From the NCBI RefSeq assembly GCF_003033885.1, contig NZ_CP024081.1:3658554-3722553 (forward strand): a stretch of 64,000 nucleotides of DNA. The letters run 5' to 3'. This DNA is from Pseudomonas rhizophila (GTDB taxonomy: Bacteria > Pseudomonadota > Gammaproteobacteria > Pseudomonadales > Pseudomonadaceae). This document shows, piece after piece, positions 37,352-47,805 of the stretch. A program made the translations under genes and the position numbers. The notes beneath the pieces were generated by a model. That model was not told the DNA's origin. It searched no databases and saw nothing but the letters and a program-made list of their open reading frames with translations. The number at the start of each line of letters is the position of its first letter. Position 1 is the first letter of the stretch.

Positions 37352-38726
37352 AAAGGGCCCGGTCATTCATGACTGGCGTCCGGAAGACCCCGCGTTCTGG
37401 GGCAAGAGTGGCAAACAGACTGCCCGGCGTAACCTGTGGATTTCCATCCCGGCGCTGCTGTTGGCCTTCGCGGTGTGGATGGTCTGGAGCACGGTGATCG
37501 TGCGCCTGAACGCCATCGGTTTCAGTTTCAGCACCGACCAGTTGTTCTGGCTCGCGGCGTTGCCGGGCCTGTCCGGCGCGACCTTGCGCATCTTCTATTC
37601 GTTCATGGTGCCGATCTTCGGCGGTCGTCGCTGGACGGCCCTGAGCACTGCGTCGCTGCTGTTGCCGGCGCTGTGGATGGGCTTTGCCGTGCAGGATCCG
37701 GCCACGCCTTACAGCGTGTTCGTGCTGATCGCGCTGCTCTGCGGCTTTGGCGGCGGTAACTTCGCCTCGAGCATGTCCAACATCAGCTTCTTTTACCCCA
37801 AGTCCCAGCAGGGCACGGCCCTGGGCCTGAACGCCGGGCTGGGCAACCTGGGCGTGTCGGTGATGCAGTTCAGCGTGCCGCTGGTGATTTCCTTCGGCGT
37901 GTTCGGCTTCATGGGCGGCCAGCCGCAGGTACTGGCTGACGGCAGCTCGCTGTGGCTGCAAAACGCCGGTTTTATCTGGGTGCCGTTCATCCTCGCCGTG
38001 ACCGTGATTGCCTGGTTCGGCATGAACGACCTGTCCAGCGCCCGCGCTTCGTTCAGTGAGCAGGCAGTGATTTTCAAGCGCAAGCACAACTGGCTGATGT
38101 GCTGGTTGTACCTGGCGACCTTCGGCTCGTTCATCGGCTTCTCCGCCGCGTTTCCGCTGCTGATCAAAACCTCGTTCCCGGAAGTCATCGCCCTGAAGTT
38201 CGCCTTCCTCGGTCCGCTGGTTGGTGCTCTGGTGCGGCCACTGGGTGGCTGGCTGGCGGACAAGCTCGGCGGCGCGAAGGTTACGTTGTGGAACTTCGTG
38301 CTGATGATCGCGATGGTGTTCGGGGTCCTTCATTTCCTGCCCCAAGGCGGCCAGGGCGGCAGCTTCTACGGCTTCCTGGGGATGTTCATGTTGCTGTTCG
38401 TCACCACTGGCGTGGGCAACGGTTCGACCTTCCGCATGATCCCGGTGATCTTCCGCACCCTGCATGAAAAAGCCAGCCGCGGCCAAAAGCCCGAGCTACG
38501 CGAACAAGCGCTCAAGAACGCCGGCAAGGAATCGGCCGCAGTGCTGGGTTTCAGCTCGGCCATGGGCGCCTTCGGCGCGTTCTTCATCCCCAAATCATTC
38601 GGCACTTCGATGGCCCTGACCGGCGGCCCGGAGATGGCCTTCTACATGTTCGTCGGCTTTTACCTGAGCTGCATCGTGGTGACCTGGTGGTGGTATGCCC
38701 GCAAGGGCGCCGCAACACCGTGCTAA
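37329..38726 (+). CDS. narK2: NarK2, nitrate/nitrite transporter (MFS)
   Basis: A 465-residue MFS permease, longer and of the second NarK type. It has an N-terminal cytoplasmic tail (VLQTPEKGPVIHDWRPEDPA), NNP patterns (GFGGGNFASSMSNISFFYP and GLNAGLGNLGVSVMQ) and GGWLADKLGG. Start ATG at 37329 with AAGGAG. In P. aeruginosa this is the main nitrate/nitrite transporter for denitrification. Confidence 0.94.
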   Translation: MSVLQTPEKGPVIHDWRPEDPAFWGKSGKQTARRNLWISIPALLLAFAVWMVWSTVIVRLNAIGFSFSTDQLFWLAALPGLSGATLRIFYSFMVPIFGGRRWTALSTASLLLPALWMGFAVQDPATPYSVFVLIALLCGFGGGNFASSMSNISFFYPKSQQGTALGLNAGLGNLGVSVMQFSVPLVISFGVFGFMGGQPQVLADGSSLWLQNAGFIWVPFILAVTVIAWFGMNDLSSARASFSEQAVIFKRKHNWLMCWLYLATFGSFIGFSAAFPLLIKTSFPEVIALKFAFLGPLVGALVRPLGGWLADKLGGAKVTLWNFVLMIAMVFGVLHFLPQGGQGGSFYGFLGMFMLLFVTTGVGNGSTFRMIPVIFRTLHEKASRGQKPELREQALKNAGKESAAVLGFSSAMGAFGAFFIPKSFGTSMALTGGPEMAFYMFVGFYLSCIVVTWWWYARKGAATPC

Positions 38727-38790
38727 GCCGAACCTAAACCTGCGTGGGCGGGGCGCAGACCCCGCGGAGCAAGCCTGAGAGGAACACACT

Positions 38791-41700
38791 GTGAGTCATT
38801 TACTGGATCAACTGCGGTTTTTCAACCGCAAGCAAGGCGAGTTTTCCGAGGGGCACGGCGAGACCCGCAAGGAGTCCCGCGACTGGGAGAACGTCTACCG
38901 CTCCCGCTGGCAGTACGACAAGATCGTGCGCTCCACCCATGGGGTGAACTGCACCGGCTCGTGCTCGTGGAAAATCTACGTCAAGAACGGCCTGATCACC
39001 TGGGAAACCCAGCAGACCGACTACCCGCGCACCCGTAACGACCTGCCCAACCACGAGCCGCGTGGCTGCCCTCGTGGCGCCAGCTACAGCTGGTACATCT
39101 ACAGCGCCAACCGGCTCAAGTATCCGAAGATCCGCAAGCCATTGCTCAAGCTGTGGCGCGAAGCCCGGTTGACCCTGGCGCCCGTGGAAGCGTGGGCCAG
39201 CATCGTCGAAAACAAGGCCAAGGCCGACTCGTATAAAAGCAAGCGCGGCATGGGTGGTTTCATCCGTTCCAACTGGGAAGAAGTCAACGAGATCATCGCC
39301 GCCGCCAACGTCTACACCGTCAAGCAATACGGCCCGGATCGGGTGGTTGGCTTCTCGCCGATCCCGGCGATGTCGATGGTCAGCTACGCCGCGGGTTCGC
39401 GTTACCTGTCGCTGATCGGTGGCGTGTGCCTGAGCTTCTACGACTGGTACTGCGACCTGCCGCCAGCCTCGCCGATGGTCTGGGGCGAGCAGACCGACGT
39501 GCCGGAATCGGCCGACTGGTACAACTCCAACTACATCATTGCCTGGGGCTCCAACGTCCCGCAGACCCGTACCCCCGACGCGCACTTTTTCACCGAGGTG
39601 CGTTACAAGGGCACCAAGACCGTGGCGATCACCCCGGACTATTCGGAAGTCGCCAAGCTCACCGACCTGTGGCTCAACCCCAAGCAGGGCACTGACGCGG
39701 CACTGGCCCAGGCTTTCAACCATGTGATCTTCAAAGAGTTTCACCTGGACAAGCCCAGCGCCTACTTCACCGAGTACGCCAAGCGCTACACCGACCTGCC
39801 GGTGCTGGTGATGCTCAAGCCGATGCTCGGCGTGGCGCCGGGCTCCGGCTACCAGCCTGATCGCTTCCTGCGCGCCAGCGACCTGACCAACAACCTCGGC
39901 CAGGACAATAACCCGGAGTGGAAAACCATCGCCCTGGATGCCAGCGGTGAACTGGTTTCTCCCCAAGGCTCCATCGGCTATCGCTGGGGCGAAGAGGGCA
40001 AATGGAACATCCTGGCCCGTGAAGGCGGCGAGGGCCGTGAGATCGACCTCAAGCTCAGCCTGATTGGCGATGACGTGGCTGAAGTGGCCTTCCCGTATTT
40101 TGCCGGTGAAGCCCAGGAGTACTTCCAGCATGTGGCCGGTGACGCGGTGCAGTACCGCCGGGTGCCGGTGCACAACGTGGTGCTGGCCGACGGCAGCGTG
40201 GTGAAAGTCGCCACGGTGTTTGACCTGTCGGCTGCCAACCTGGCCATCGACCGTGGCCTGGGCGGCGCCAACGTCGCCAAGGACTACGACGACGCCTCGG
40301 TGCCCGGCACCCCGGCCTGGCAGGAGCAGATCACCGGTGTGAGCCGCGAGAAAGCGATCCAGATCGCCCGCGAATTCGCCGACAACGCCGACAAGACCCG
40401 TGGCCGTTCGATGATCATCGTCGGCGCGGCGATGAACCACTGGTACCACATGGACATGAACTACCGTGGGCTGATCAACATGCTCATGCTGTGTGGTTGT
40501 GTCGGCCAGACCGGCGGCGGTTGGGCCCACTATGTCGGCCAGGAAAAACTCCGTCCGCAATGTGGCTGGCTGCCCCTGGCCTTCGGCCTGGACTGGAACC
40601 GTCCGCCACGGCAGATGAACGGCACCAGCTTCTTCTACGGCCACAGCTCGCAATGGCGCCACGAGAAGATGAGCATGCACGACGTGCTGTCGCCTCTGGC
40701 GGATAAATCGCAGTTCCCTGAGCATGCCCTGGACTACAACATCCGCGCCGAACGCGCCGGCTGGTTGCCCAGCGCGCCACAATTGAACACCAACCCGCTG
40801 AACATTTGCCGCGATGCTGCTGCCGCCGGCATGGACCCGAAAGACTACGTGGTCAAGTCCTGGCAGGACGGCAGCCTGCGGTTTGCCTGCGAACAACCCG
40901 ACAGCCCGGAAAACTTCCCGCGCAACATGTTCATCTGGCGCTCCAACCTGCTGGGCTCCTCGGGCAAAGGCCACGAGTACATGCTCAAGTACCTGCTGGG
41001 CACCAAGAACGGCGTGATGAACGAAGACATCGGCTTTGGTGGCGAATCCAAGCCGACCGAGGCTGAATGGGTCGACAACGGTGCCATCGGCAAACTGGAC
41101 CTGGTGACCACCCTGGACTTCCGCATGTCCTCGACCTGCGTGTATTCCGACATCGTCTTGCCGACCGCGACCTGGTACGAAAAAGACGACATGAACACCT
41201 CGGACATGCACCCGTTCATTCACCCGCTGTCAGCGGCTATCGACCCGGCCTGGGAGTCGCGTTCGGACTGGGAAATCTACAAGGGCATCGCCAAGGCGTT
41301 CTCCGCCATGTCGGTCGGGCACCTGGGTGTCGAGAAAGACCTGGTCACCGTGCCGTTGATGCATGACAGCGTCGGTGAACTGGCCCAGCCGTTTGGCGGC
41401 ACTGACTGGAAAAGCGCCGGCGTGGCGCCGCAACCGGGCAAGAACGCACCGAACCTGCAAGTGGTGGAGCGCGATTACCCCAACATCTACAAGCAGTTCA
41501 CCTCCCTGGGCCCGATGCTGGAGAAACTCGGCAATGGCGGCAAGGGCATCAACTGGAACACCGACGATGAAGTGAAATTCCTCGGTGAGCTCAATCACCA
41601 TGAGGTCGACGCCGGTATCAGCCAGGGTCGGCCGAAGATCGACAGCGCCATTGACGCGGCCGAAGTGATTCTGTCCCTGGCCCCGGAAACCAACGGCCAG

Positions 41701-42564
41701 GTGGCCGTCAAGGCCTGGGCGGCCCTGTCGAAATTCACCGGCATCGATCACAGCCACCTGGCGCTGTCCAAGGCCCACGAGGCGATTCGCTTCCGCGACA
41801 TCCAGGCGCAGCCGCGCAAGATCATTTCCAGCCCGACCTGGTCTGGCCTGGAAGACGATCACGTCAGCTACAACGCCGGTTACACCAACGTTCACGAAGC
41901 GATTCCATGGCGCACCATCACCGGCCGCCAGCAGTTCTACCAGGATCACCCGTGGATGCAGGCGTTCGGCGAGCAACTGATGAGTTATCGGCCGCCGGTC
42001 AACACCCGCACCATCGAAGGCGTCAAGGGCAAGCGCAGCAATGGCGAGACCGAAATCGTCCTGAACTGGATCACCCCGCACCAGAAGTGGGGCATCCACA
42101 GCACCTACAGCGACAACTTGCTGATGCTCACCTTGAGCCGCGGCGGGCCGATCGTCTGGCTCTCGGAAATCGACGCCAAGCGCGCCGGTATCGAGGACAA
42201 CGACTGGATTGAATGCTTCAACGTCAACGGTGCGCTGACCGCCCGTGCGGTGGTCAGCCAGCGGGTCAAGGAAGGCATGGTGATGATGTACCACGCCCAG
42301 GAACGGATCGTGAACGTGCCCGGCTCGGAAACCACCAAGACCCGTGGCGGCCACCACAACTCGGTGACCCGCGTGGTGCTCAAGCCCACTCATATGATCG
42401 GTGGCTACGCGCAACAGGCCTACGGTTTCAACTATTACGGCACGGTCGGTTGCAACCGCGACGAGTTCGTCGTGGTGCGCAAGATGTCCAAGGTCGATTG
42501 GCTCGACGGTTCCAGTGGCGATGATCTGCCGCGTCCACTGCCAACCGATATCGAGGAGAACTGA
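38791..42564 (+). CDS. narG: Respiratory nitrate reductase alpha subunit
   Basis: The 1257-residue molybdenum subunit. The start is GTG (38791), giving SHLLDQLRFFNRKQGEF, with GAGAGG upstream. The FS0 4Fe-4S site HGVNCTGSC (His in place of the first Cys) lies near residue 50, followed by molybdo-bis-MGD binding blocks (for example YNSNYIIAWGSNVPQTRTPDAH). Cytoplasmic side of the membrane, reduces nitrate to nitrite with quinol electrons from NarI. No signal peptide, as expected for NarG. Confidence 0.98.
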   Translation: MSHLLDQLRFFNRKQGEFSEGHGETRKESRDWENVYRSRWQYDKIVRSTHGVNCTGSCSWKIYVKNGLITWETQQTDYPRTRNDLPNHEPRGCPRGASYSWYIYSANRLKYPKIRKPLLKLWREARLTLAPVEAWASIVENKAKADSYKSKRGMGGFIRSNWEEVNEIIAAANVYTVKQYGPDRVVGFSPIPAMSMVSYAAGSRYLSLIGGVCLSFYDWYCDLPPASPMVWGEQTDVPESADWYNSNYIIAWGSNVPQTRTPDAHFFTEVRYKGTKTVAITPDYSEVAKLTDLWLNPKQGTDAALAQAFNHVIFKEFHLDKPSAYFTEYAKRYTDLPVLVMLKPMLGVAPGSGYQPDRFLRASDLTNNLGQDNNPEWKTIALDASGELVSPQGSIGYRWGEEGKWNILAREGGEGREIDLKLSLIGDDVAEVAFPYFAGEAQEYFQHVAGDAVQYRRVPVHNVVLADGSVVKVATVFDLSAANLAIDRGLGGANVAKDYDDASVPGTPAWQEQITGVSREKAIQIAREFADNADKTRGRSMIIVGAAMNHWYHMDMNYRGLINMLMLCGCVGQTGGGWAHYVGQEKLRPQCGWLPLAFGLDWNRPPRQMNGTSFFYGHSSQWRHEKMSMHDVLSPLADKSQFPEHALDYNIRAERAGWLPSAPQLNTNPLNICRDAAAAGMDPKDYVVKSWQDGSLRFACEQPDSPENFPRNMFIWRSNLLGSSGKGHEYMLKYLLGTKNGVMNEDIGFGGESKPTEAEWVDNGAIGKLDLVTTLDFRMSSTCVYSDIVLPTATWYEKDDMNTSDMHPFIHPLSAAIDPAWESRSDWEIYKGIAKAFSAMSVGHLGVEKDLVTVPLMHDSVGELAQPFGGTDWKSAGVAPQPGKNAPNLQVVERDYPNIYKQFTSLGPMLEKLGNGGKGINWNTDDEVKFLGELNHHEVDAGISQGRPKIDSAIDAAEVILSLAPETNGQVAVKAWAALSKFTGIDHSHLALSKAHEAIRFRDIQAQPRKIISSPTWSGLEDDHVSYNAGYTNVHEAIPWRTITGRQQFYQDHPWMQAFGEQLMSYRPPVNTRTIEGVKGKRSNGETEIVLNWITPHQKWGIHSTYSDNLLMLTLSRGGPIVWLSEIDAKRAGIEDNDWIECFNVNGALTARAVVSQRVKEGMVMMYHAQERIVNVPGSETTKTRGGHHNSVTRVVLKPTHMIGGYAQQAYGFNYYGTVGCNRDEFVVVRKMSKVDWLDGSSGDDLPRPLPTDIEEN

Positions 42565-42565
42565 G

Positions 42566-44104
42566 ATGAAAATTCGCTCACAAATCGGCATGGTCCTGAA
42601 CCTGGACAAATGCATCGGCTGTCACACCTGCTCGATTACCTGCAAGAACGTCTGGACCAGCCGCGAAGGCATGGAATACGCCTGGTTCAACAACGTCGAA
42701 TCCAAGCCTGGCATCGGTTACCCCAAAGAATGGGAAAACCAGGACAAGTGGAAGGGCGGCTGGATCCGTAACGCCGACGGTTCGATCAACCCACGCATCG
42801 GCGGCAAGTTCCGCGTGCTGGCGAACATCTTCGCCAACCCGGACTTGCCGAGCCTGGACGATTACTACGAACCGTTCGACTTCGACTACCAGCACCTGCA
42901 CACCGCGCCTTTGGGCGAGCATCAGCCCACCGCACGGCCGCGCTCGCTGGTGTCCGGCAAGCGCATGGAGAAAATCGAGTGGGGCCCGAACTGGGAGGAG
43001 ATCCTGGGCACCGAGTTTGCCAAGCGGCGCAAGGACAAGAACTTCGACCAGATCCAGGCCGACATCTACGGCGAGTACGAAAACACCTTCATGATGTACC
43101 TGCCGCGCCTGTGCGAGCACTGCCTGAACCCGGCGTGCGCGGCGTCCTGCCCGAGCGGGGCGATCTACAAGCGCGAGGAGGACGGCATCGTCCTGATCGA
43201 CCAGGAGAAATGCCGCGGCTGGCGCATGTGCATCAGCGGCTGCCCGTACAAGAAGATCTATTTCAACTGGAAGAGCGGCAAATCGGAGAAATGCATTTTC
43301 TGCTACCCGCGCATCGAAGCCGGGATGCCGACGGTTTGCGCTGAAACCTGCGTCGGCCGCATCCGCTACCTCGGGGTGTTGCTGTACGACGCCGACCGCA
43401 TCAGCGAAGTGGCGAGCACCGCCAACGAGCACGATCTGTATGAGAAGCAACTGGAGATCTTCCTCGACCCGAACGACCCGGCGGTGATTCGCCAAGCCCT
43501 GGCCGACGGTGTGCCGCAGTCGGTGATCGACTCGGCGCAACGCTCGCCGGTCTACAAAATGGCCGTGGACTGGAAACTCGCGCTGCCGTTGCACCCGGAA
43601 TACCGCACCTTGCCAATGGTCTGGTACGTGCCGCCACTGTCGCCGATCCAGAACGCTGCGGCGGCCGGCACCGTGGGCATGAACGGGGTGATCCCGGACG
43701 TCGACAGCCTGCGCATTCCGCTGCGCTACCTGGCCAACATGCTCACCGCCGGCGATGAAAAACCGGTCAAGCGCGCCCTCAAGCGCCTGCTGGCGATGCG
43801 TGCCTACAAGCGTTCCGAACAGGTGGACGGCGTGCAGGACCTGCAAGTGCTGGCCGATGTCGGCCTGAGCGTGAACCAGGTGGAAGAGATGTACCGCTAT
43901 CTGGCCATCGCCAACTACGAAGACCGTTTTGTCGTACCAAGCGCCCACCGCGAAGACGCCATGAGCGATGCGTTCGCCGAACGCTCCGGTTGTGGTTTCA
44001 GTTTCGGCAGCGGTTGCAGCGGCAGTACCGACACCAACATGTTCGGCGCCAAGAAGGCCAACCGCCGCGACGTCATCAAAACCGTGCAGTTGTGGGAGGA
44101 ATGA
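42566..44104 (+). CDS. narH: Respiratory nitrate reductase beta subunit
   Basis: A 512-residue iron-sulfur subunit. Four cysteine clusters are visible: CIGCHTCSITC, CEHCLNPACAASC, CRGWRMCISGC (Trp in place of Cys, giving the 3Fe-4S centre) and CIFCYPRIEAGMPTVCAETC. It wires NarI to NarG. ATG at 42566, two bases from the narG stop; the longer upstream frame is a narG shadow. Confidence 0.97.
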   Translation: MKIRSQIGMVLNLDKCIGCHTCSITCKNVWTSREGMEYAWFNNVESKPGIGYPKEWENQDKWKGGWIRNADGSINPRIGGKFRVLANIFANPDLPSLDDYYEPFDFDYQHLHTAPLGEHQPTARPRSLVSGKRMEKIEWGPNWEEILGTEFAKRRKDKNFDQIQADIYGEYENTFMMYLPRLCEHCLNPACAASCPSGAIYKREEDGIVLIDQEKCRGWRMCISGCPYKKIYFNWKSGKSEKCIFCYPRIEAGMPTVCAETCVGRIRYLGVLLYDADRISEVASTANEHDLYEKQLEIFLDPNDPAVIRQALADGVPQSVIDSAQRSPVYKMAVDWKLALPLHPEYRTLPMVWYVPPLSPIQNAAAAGTVGMNGVIPDVDSLRIPLRYLANMLTAGDEKPVKRALKRLLAMRAYKRSEQVDGVQDLQVLADVGLSVNQVEEMYRYLAIANYEDRFVVPSAHREDAMSDAFAERSGCGFSFGSGCSGSTDTNMFGAKKANRRDVIKTVQLWEE

Positions 44105-44106
44105 AC

Positions 44107-44862
44107 ATGCGCATTCTCAAGGTGATTTCGTTGCTGCTCGATTATCCGACCGAAACCCTGGTGGCCGGTCGCGACGAGCTGGAGCAGGCGATTGTGCAGG
44201 CACGGGAAATCAGCCCGAAGCAGCGCGCTGCGCTGTTCGAGTTGCTGGAACTGATCTGTGGCCAGGACCTGATGGACGGCCAGGAGCACTACGGCGCGCT
44301 GTTCGGCCGTGGGCGCTCGCTGTCGCTGCTGCTGTTCGAACACGTCCATGGCGAGTCCCGCGACCGGGGCCAGGCCATGGTGGACATGATGGCCCAGTAC
44401 GAAGAGGCCGGTTTTGCCATCGGCGTGAAGGAACTGCCCGATTACATCCCGCTGTACCTGGAGTTTCTCTCCACCCGCGAAGACATCGAGGCCCGCGAAG
44501 GACTGGCCGATGTGGCGCATCTGCTGGCCTTGCTGGCGGCGCGCCTGGAAGAGCGCGAGAGCGCCTACGCCAGTTGTTTCCGGGCCTTGCTGCAAATCGC
44601 CGGGGCCGAGCCCCAGGTAGCGGTGGCCGAGTTGCGTGAGCAGGTCAAGGCCGAGCCACGCGACGACTCCCTCGAAGCCCTGGACAGGATCTGGGAAGAG
44701 GAAGCGGTGGATTTCATGAAGGCCGAGCAGCAGGACCGTTGCAGTTCGCTGCCGAGTGCGCCGGGCAAGGCCCGGGACGAAAGCGCGGTGCCGTTGCATT
44801 GGGTGGATTTTCAGCATGAAGGACGGGCCGCTGCGCCCGCCGGGGAGGTGGGCAATGTCTAA
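44107..44862 (+). CDS. narJ: NarJ, nitrate reductase assembly chaperone
   Basis: A 251-residue TorD-family chaperone with the family segment YGALFGRGRSLSLLLFEHVHGESRDRGQAM and KELPDYIPLYLEFLS. It binds NarG and helps insert the molybdenum cofactor. ATG at 44107 is six bases after GGAGGA; a second ATG at 44101 overlaps narH. The 3' end overlaps narI by 8 bases. Confidence 0.95.
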   Translation: MRILKVISLLLDYPTETLVAGRDELEQAIVQAREISPKQRAALFELLELICGQDLMDGQEHYGALFGRGRSLSLLLFEHVHGESRDRGQAMVDMMAQYEEAGFAIGVKELPDYIPLYLEFLSTREDIEAREGLADVAHLLALLAARLEERESAYASCFRALLQIAGAEPQVAVAELREQVKAEPRDDSLEALDRIWEEEAVDFMKAEQQDRCSSLPSAPGKARDESAVPLHWVDFQHEGRAAAPAGEVGNV

Positions 44863-45535
44863 ATGGGATCTGTTGATGTTCGGGGTCTACCCCTATGTCG
44901 CCTTGGCGATTTGCCTGATCGGCAGTTGGGCGCGGTTTGACCTGTCCCAGTACACCTGGAAGGCCGGCTCCAGCCAGATGCTGAGCAACCGTGGCATGCG
45001 CGTGGCGAGCAACCTGTTCCATGTCGGTGTGTTGTTCGTCCTGGCCGGCCACTTTGTCGGCCTGCTGACGCCGGCGGCGATCTATCACCATGTGTTGAGC
45101 ACTGAGAACAAACAGTTGCTGGCGATGGTGTCCGGCGGGTTCTTTGGGGTGCTGGGTCTGATCGGTCTGGTGATGCTGCTCAACCGGCGGCTGAGCGACC
45201 CGCGAGTGCGCGCCACGTCCAGCATGTCGGACATCCTGGTGTTGGTGGTGCTGCTGGTGCAACTGGTGCTGGGCTTGATGACCATTGTGGCGTCCACCGC
45301 CCATATGGACGGTTCGGTGATGGTGATGCTGGCCGACTGGGCACAGAACACTGTGCTGTTGCGTCCGGTGGAGGCGGCCGCGGCCATTGCGCCGGTGGGC
45401 TTGGTCTACAAGCTTCATGTGGTACTGGGCCTGACCCTGTTCGTGCTGTTCCCGTTTACCCGTCTCGTCCATATCGTCAGTGCGCCGGTCTGGTACCTGG
45501 GGCGTCGTTATCAAATCGTGCGGCAGAAGTTCTAA
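44855..45535 (+). CDS. narI: Respiratory nitrate reductase gamma subunit
   Basis: A 226-residue membrane cytochrome b with five helices (MSKWDLLMFGVYPYVALAICLIG onward) and histidines for two hemes (LFHVGVLFVLAGHFVG, YKLHVVLGLTLFVLFPFTRLVHIV). It oxidises quinol and anchors NarGH. Confidence 0.96.
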   Translation: MSKWDLLMFGVYPYVALAICLIGSWARFDLSQYTWKAGSSQMLSNRGMRVASNLFHVGVLFVLAGHFVGLLTPAAIYHHVLSTENKQLLAMVSGGFFGVLGLIGLVMLLNRRLSDPRVRATSSMSDILVLVVLLVQLVLGLMTIVASTAHMDGSVMVMLADWAQNTVLLRPVEAAAAIAPVGLVYKLHVVLGLTLFVLFPFTRLVHIVSAPVWYLGRRYQIVRQKF

Positions 45536-45545
45536 GGAGACGATC

Positions 45546-46517
45546 ATGGCTAGTGGATGCGGATGTGGCGGCGGTAACGGGGGCAGCGGCGGCTGCGGTT
45601 CTTCAGCGAAAGCAGCGCCAGTGACCCCGCCGCTCAGCGATATCGAGCCGGCGGGCGCGGTGCAGTTCGAACCGGCCCAGGCCGGGCCGGTGGCCGGTGA
45701 GGAAGCCCCGGCACAATTGATTGCCAGCAGTGAGCAGGAGTGGCCGATCATCAGCGTCAACGGGGTGTCGATCACACCCCAGGCGATGGCCCAGGAGCTG
45801 CAGTATCACCCGGCTGAGAGCCGCGAGGATGCGGTCTACCAGGCGGCCCGGGCGTTGGTGATCCGGGAGTTGCTTCAGCAACGCATCGCCGAGCTGGGGC
45901 TGGCGTTGCAGGTGGGCGCCGGTGAAAACGAAGAGGAGGCGGCCACGCGGCTGTTGCTCGAGCGTGAGGTGCAGGTGCCGCAATGTGATGAGGCGACCTG
46001 CCTGCGCTACTACGAAAGCAATCGGGCGCGCTTTCACAGCGCCCCCTTGCTGGCGGTGCGGCACATTCTGCTCGAATGCGCACCGGACGACGCCGAAGCG
46101 CGCGACCAGGCTCACGGCCAGGCCGAAACCCTGCTGCAACGCCTGGACGAGTTCCCCGGTAGCTTTGCCGAACTGGCGTTGAACCACTCAGCCTGCCCGT
46201 CCAAGGCTCAGGGCGGCTCGCTGGGGCAGATCAGTAAGGGCCAGACCGTGCCCGAACTGGAGCGCCAGTTGTTTGCCTTGCCGGCGGGCCTGGTGGGCAA
46301 ACCGCTGGAAAGCCGCTACGGCTGGCATGTGATCAGCATCGATCAGCGTGTCGAAGGCCAACCGTTGCCTTATGAGGCGGTGGCGACGGCGATTCGCACC
46401 CAGCTGCAACAAGGCGTGTGGCAGAAGGCGCTGGTGCAGTACCTGCAAACCCTGATCGGTGCGGCGGACATTCGCGGCATTCATCTTCAGGGCGCCGACT
46501 CGCCGCTGGTGCAGTGA
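45546..46517 (+). CDS. Parvulin-type peptidyl-prolyl isomerase with Gly/Cys-rich N-terminus
   Basis: A 323-residue protein. The first 20 residues form the Cys/Gly-rich run [18 protein letters not shown], which looks metal-binding. A SurA/PpiC-like N-terminal part follows, then the parvulin domain ([55 protein letters not shown]). There is no signal peptide, so it is probably cytoplasmic and may fold or mature nitrate reductase. It follows narI by 10 bases and has AAGGAG. A similar gene follows narI in P. aeruginosa. Confidence 0.9.
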   Translation: MASGCGCGGGNGGSGGCGSSAKAAPVTPPLSDIEPAGAVQFEPAQAGPVAGEEAPAQLIASSEQEWPIISVNGVSITPQAMAQELQYHPAESREDAVYQAARALVIRELLQQRIAELGLALQVGAGENEEEAATRLLLEREVQVPQCDEATCLRYYESNRARFHSAPLLAVRHILLECAPDDAEARDQAHGQAETLLQRLDEFPGSFAELALNHSACPSKAQGGSLGQISKGQTVPELERQLFALPAGLVGKPLESRYGWHVISIDQRVEGQPLPYEAVATAIRTQLQQGVWQKALVQYLQTLIGAADIRGIHLQGADSPLVQ

Positions 46518-46542
46518 GCACCGGCTCAATCAGGGGACAGAC

Positions 46543-47535
46543 ATGAACGCCGTGTTGCAGGACGGATTTGGGCGCCAGATCGACTATCTGCGGATGTCGG
46601 TGACCGATCGTTGTGATTTTCGCTGCGTGTATTGCATGGCGAAAAACATGACCTTCCTGCCGCGCCAGCAGGTGTTGACCCTGGAGGAACTGCACCGATT
46701 GGCGCGGTTGTTCGTGGGGCTGGGGGTCAAGAAAATCCGCCTGACCGGTGGCGAACCGCTGATCCGTCCGGGCATCGTCGGGTTGTGTCGCGACATCGCG
46801 GCATTGCCCGGCCTGCGGGAACTGGTGATGACCAGCAACGGTTCGCAGCTGGGACGACTGGCCCGGCCGCTGGTCGATGCCGGGGTCAAGCGCATGAACA
46901 TCAGCCTGGACAGCCTGGATGGCGAGCGTTTTCGGGCGATCACCCGCAACGGCGATCTGGATCAGGTGCTGGCGGGCATTGAAGCGGCGAAGGGCGCAGG
47001 GTTCGAGCGGATCAAGCTCAACTGCGTGGTGATGAAAGGGCGCAACTTCGATGAAGTCCCGGCGCTGGTGCAGTACGCCATCGAGCAACGCATCGACATC
47101 AGCTTCATCGAGGAAATGCCCTTGGGTGAGGTCGGGCGTGCCCGGGGCGAGTCGTTCTGTTCCAGCGATGAGGTGCGGGCGGTCATTGCCAATCATCACC
47201 GCTTGCTCGACAGCACCGAAAACAGCGGCGGCCCGGCGCGTTATGTGCGCCTGGAGCAGCACGCGCAGACCCGGATCGGTTTCATTTCCCCCAATACCCA
47301 CAACTTTTGCGCCAGTTGCAACCGGGTGCGCATGACCGTTGAAGGGCGGTTGCTGCTGTGCCTGGGACAGGAAGATTCTCTGGACCTGCGCAGTTTGTTG
47401 CGGCGCTATCCGCTGGACGATCAACCGCTGATCCAGGCGGTACAACAGGCGCTGCGCGGCAAACCCCTGCGTCACGACTTCAACCCTGGCGGGGAAGTGC
47501 AGATTGTGCGGTTCATGAACATGAGTGGTGGGTGA
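46543..47535 (+). CDS. moaA: MoaA, GTP 3',8-cyclase
   Basis: A 330-residue radical SAM enzyme starting Moco synthesis. It has CDFRCVYC for the first cluster, [14 protein letters not shown], and the C-terminal cluster [20 protein letters not shown]. It ends in the conserved GG. The ATG at 46543 lies 25 bases after the isomerase gene. The start of a Moco gene inside the nar operon ties cofactor supply to nitrate reduction. Confidence 0.96.
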   Translation: MNAVLQDGFGRQIDYLRMSVTDRCDFRCVYCMAKNMTFLPRQQVLTLEELHRLARLFVGLGVKKIRLTGGEPLIRPGIVGLCRDIAALPGLRELVMTSNGSQLGRLARPLVDAGVKRMNISLDSLDGERFRAITRNGDLDQVLAGIEAAKGAGFERIKLNCVVMKGRNFDEVPALVQYAIEQRIDISFIEEMPLGEVGRARGESFCSSDEVRAVIANHHRLLDSTENSGGPARYVRLEQHAQTRIGFISPNTHNFCASCNRVRMTVEGRLLLCLGQEDSLDLRSLLRRYPLDDQPLIQAVQQALRGKPLRHDFNPGGEVQIVRFMNMSGG

Positions 47536-47566
47536 GCCTCAGCGCAGATGTTGAATGGACCGCCGT

Positions 47567-47660
47567 TATCGCGAGCAGGCTCGCTCCCACAGGGATTTGT
47601 GGTGTACGCAGAAAGAGCAGACACCTGAAAACCCATGTGGGAGCGAGCCTGCTCGCGATG
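47567..47660. repeat. REPIN between moaA and nrdD
   Basis: Type A arms ATCGCGAGCAGGCTCGCTCC and its complement around a 45-base centre. It separates the nar operon from the nrdD promoter. Confidence 0.92.
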
Positions 47661-47705
47661 GGTTATACCGGTCAACATCTCAAGCGGCTGATCCACCCTC
47701 GATTC

Positions 47706-47719
47706 TTGATATCGATCAA
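47706..47719 (+). promoter_or_regulatory. ANR box of nrdD
   Basis: TTGAT-ATCG-ATCAA, a perfect FNR-family palindrome. TACTCT at 47742-47747 is a possible -10; a start near 47754 puts the box at about -41. Confidence 0.92.
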
Positions 47720-47805
47720 TTGCAACCCTCACTTTTGGTCGTACTCTCCACTGCATATTGTGTTTGAAGATTGTTAATTATCTATATGTAGTGTCTGGAG
47801 CCAAA

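Noticed and set aside
38800..41223. 807-codon open frame antisense to narG
   Set aside because: High-GC genes in Pseudomonas leave long antisense frames open. narG on the plus strand has full family motifs throughout, and the antisense product has low-complexity V/H/A/D content.
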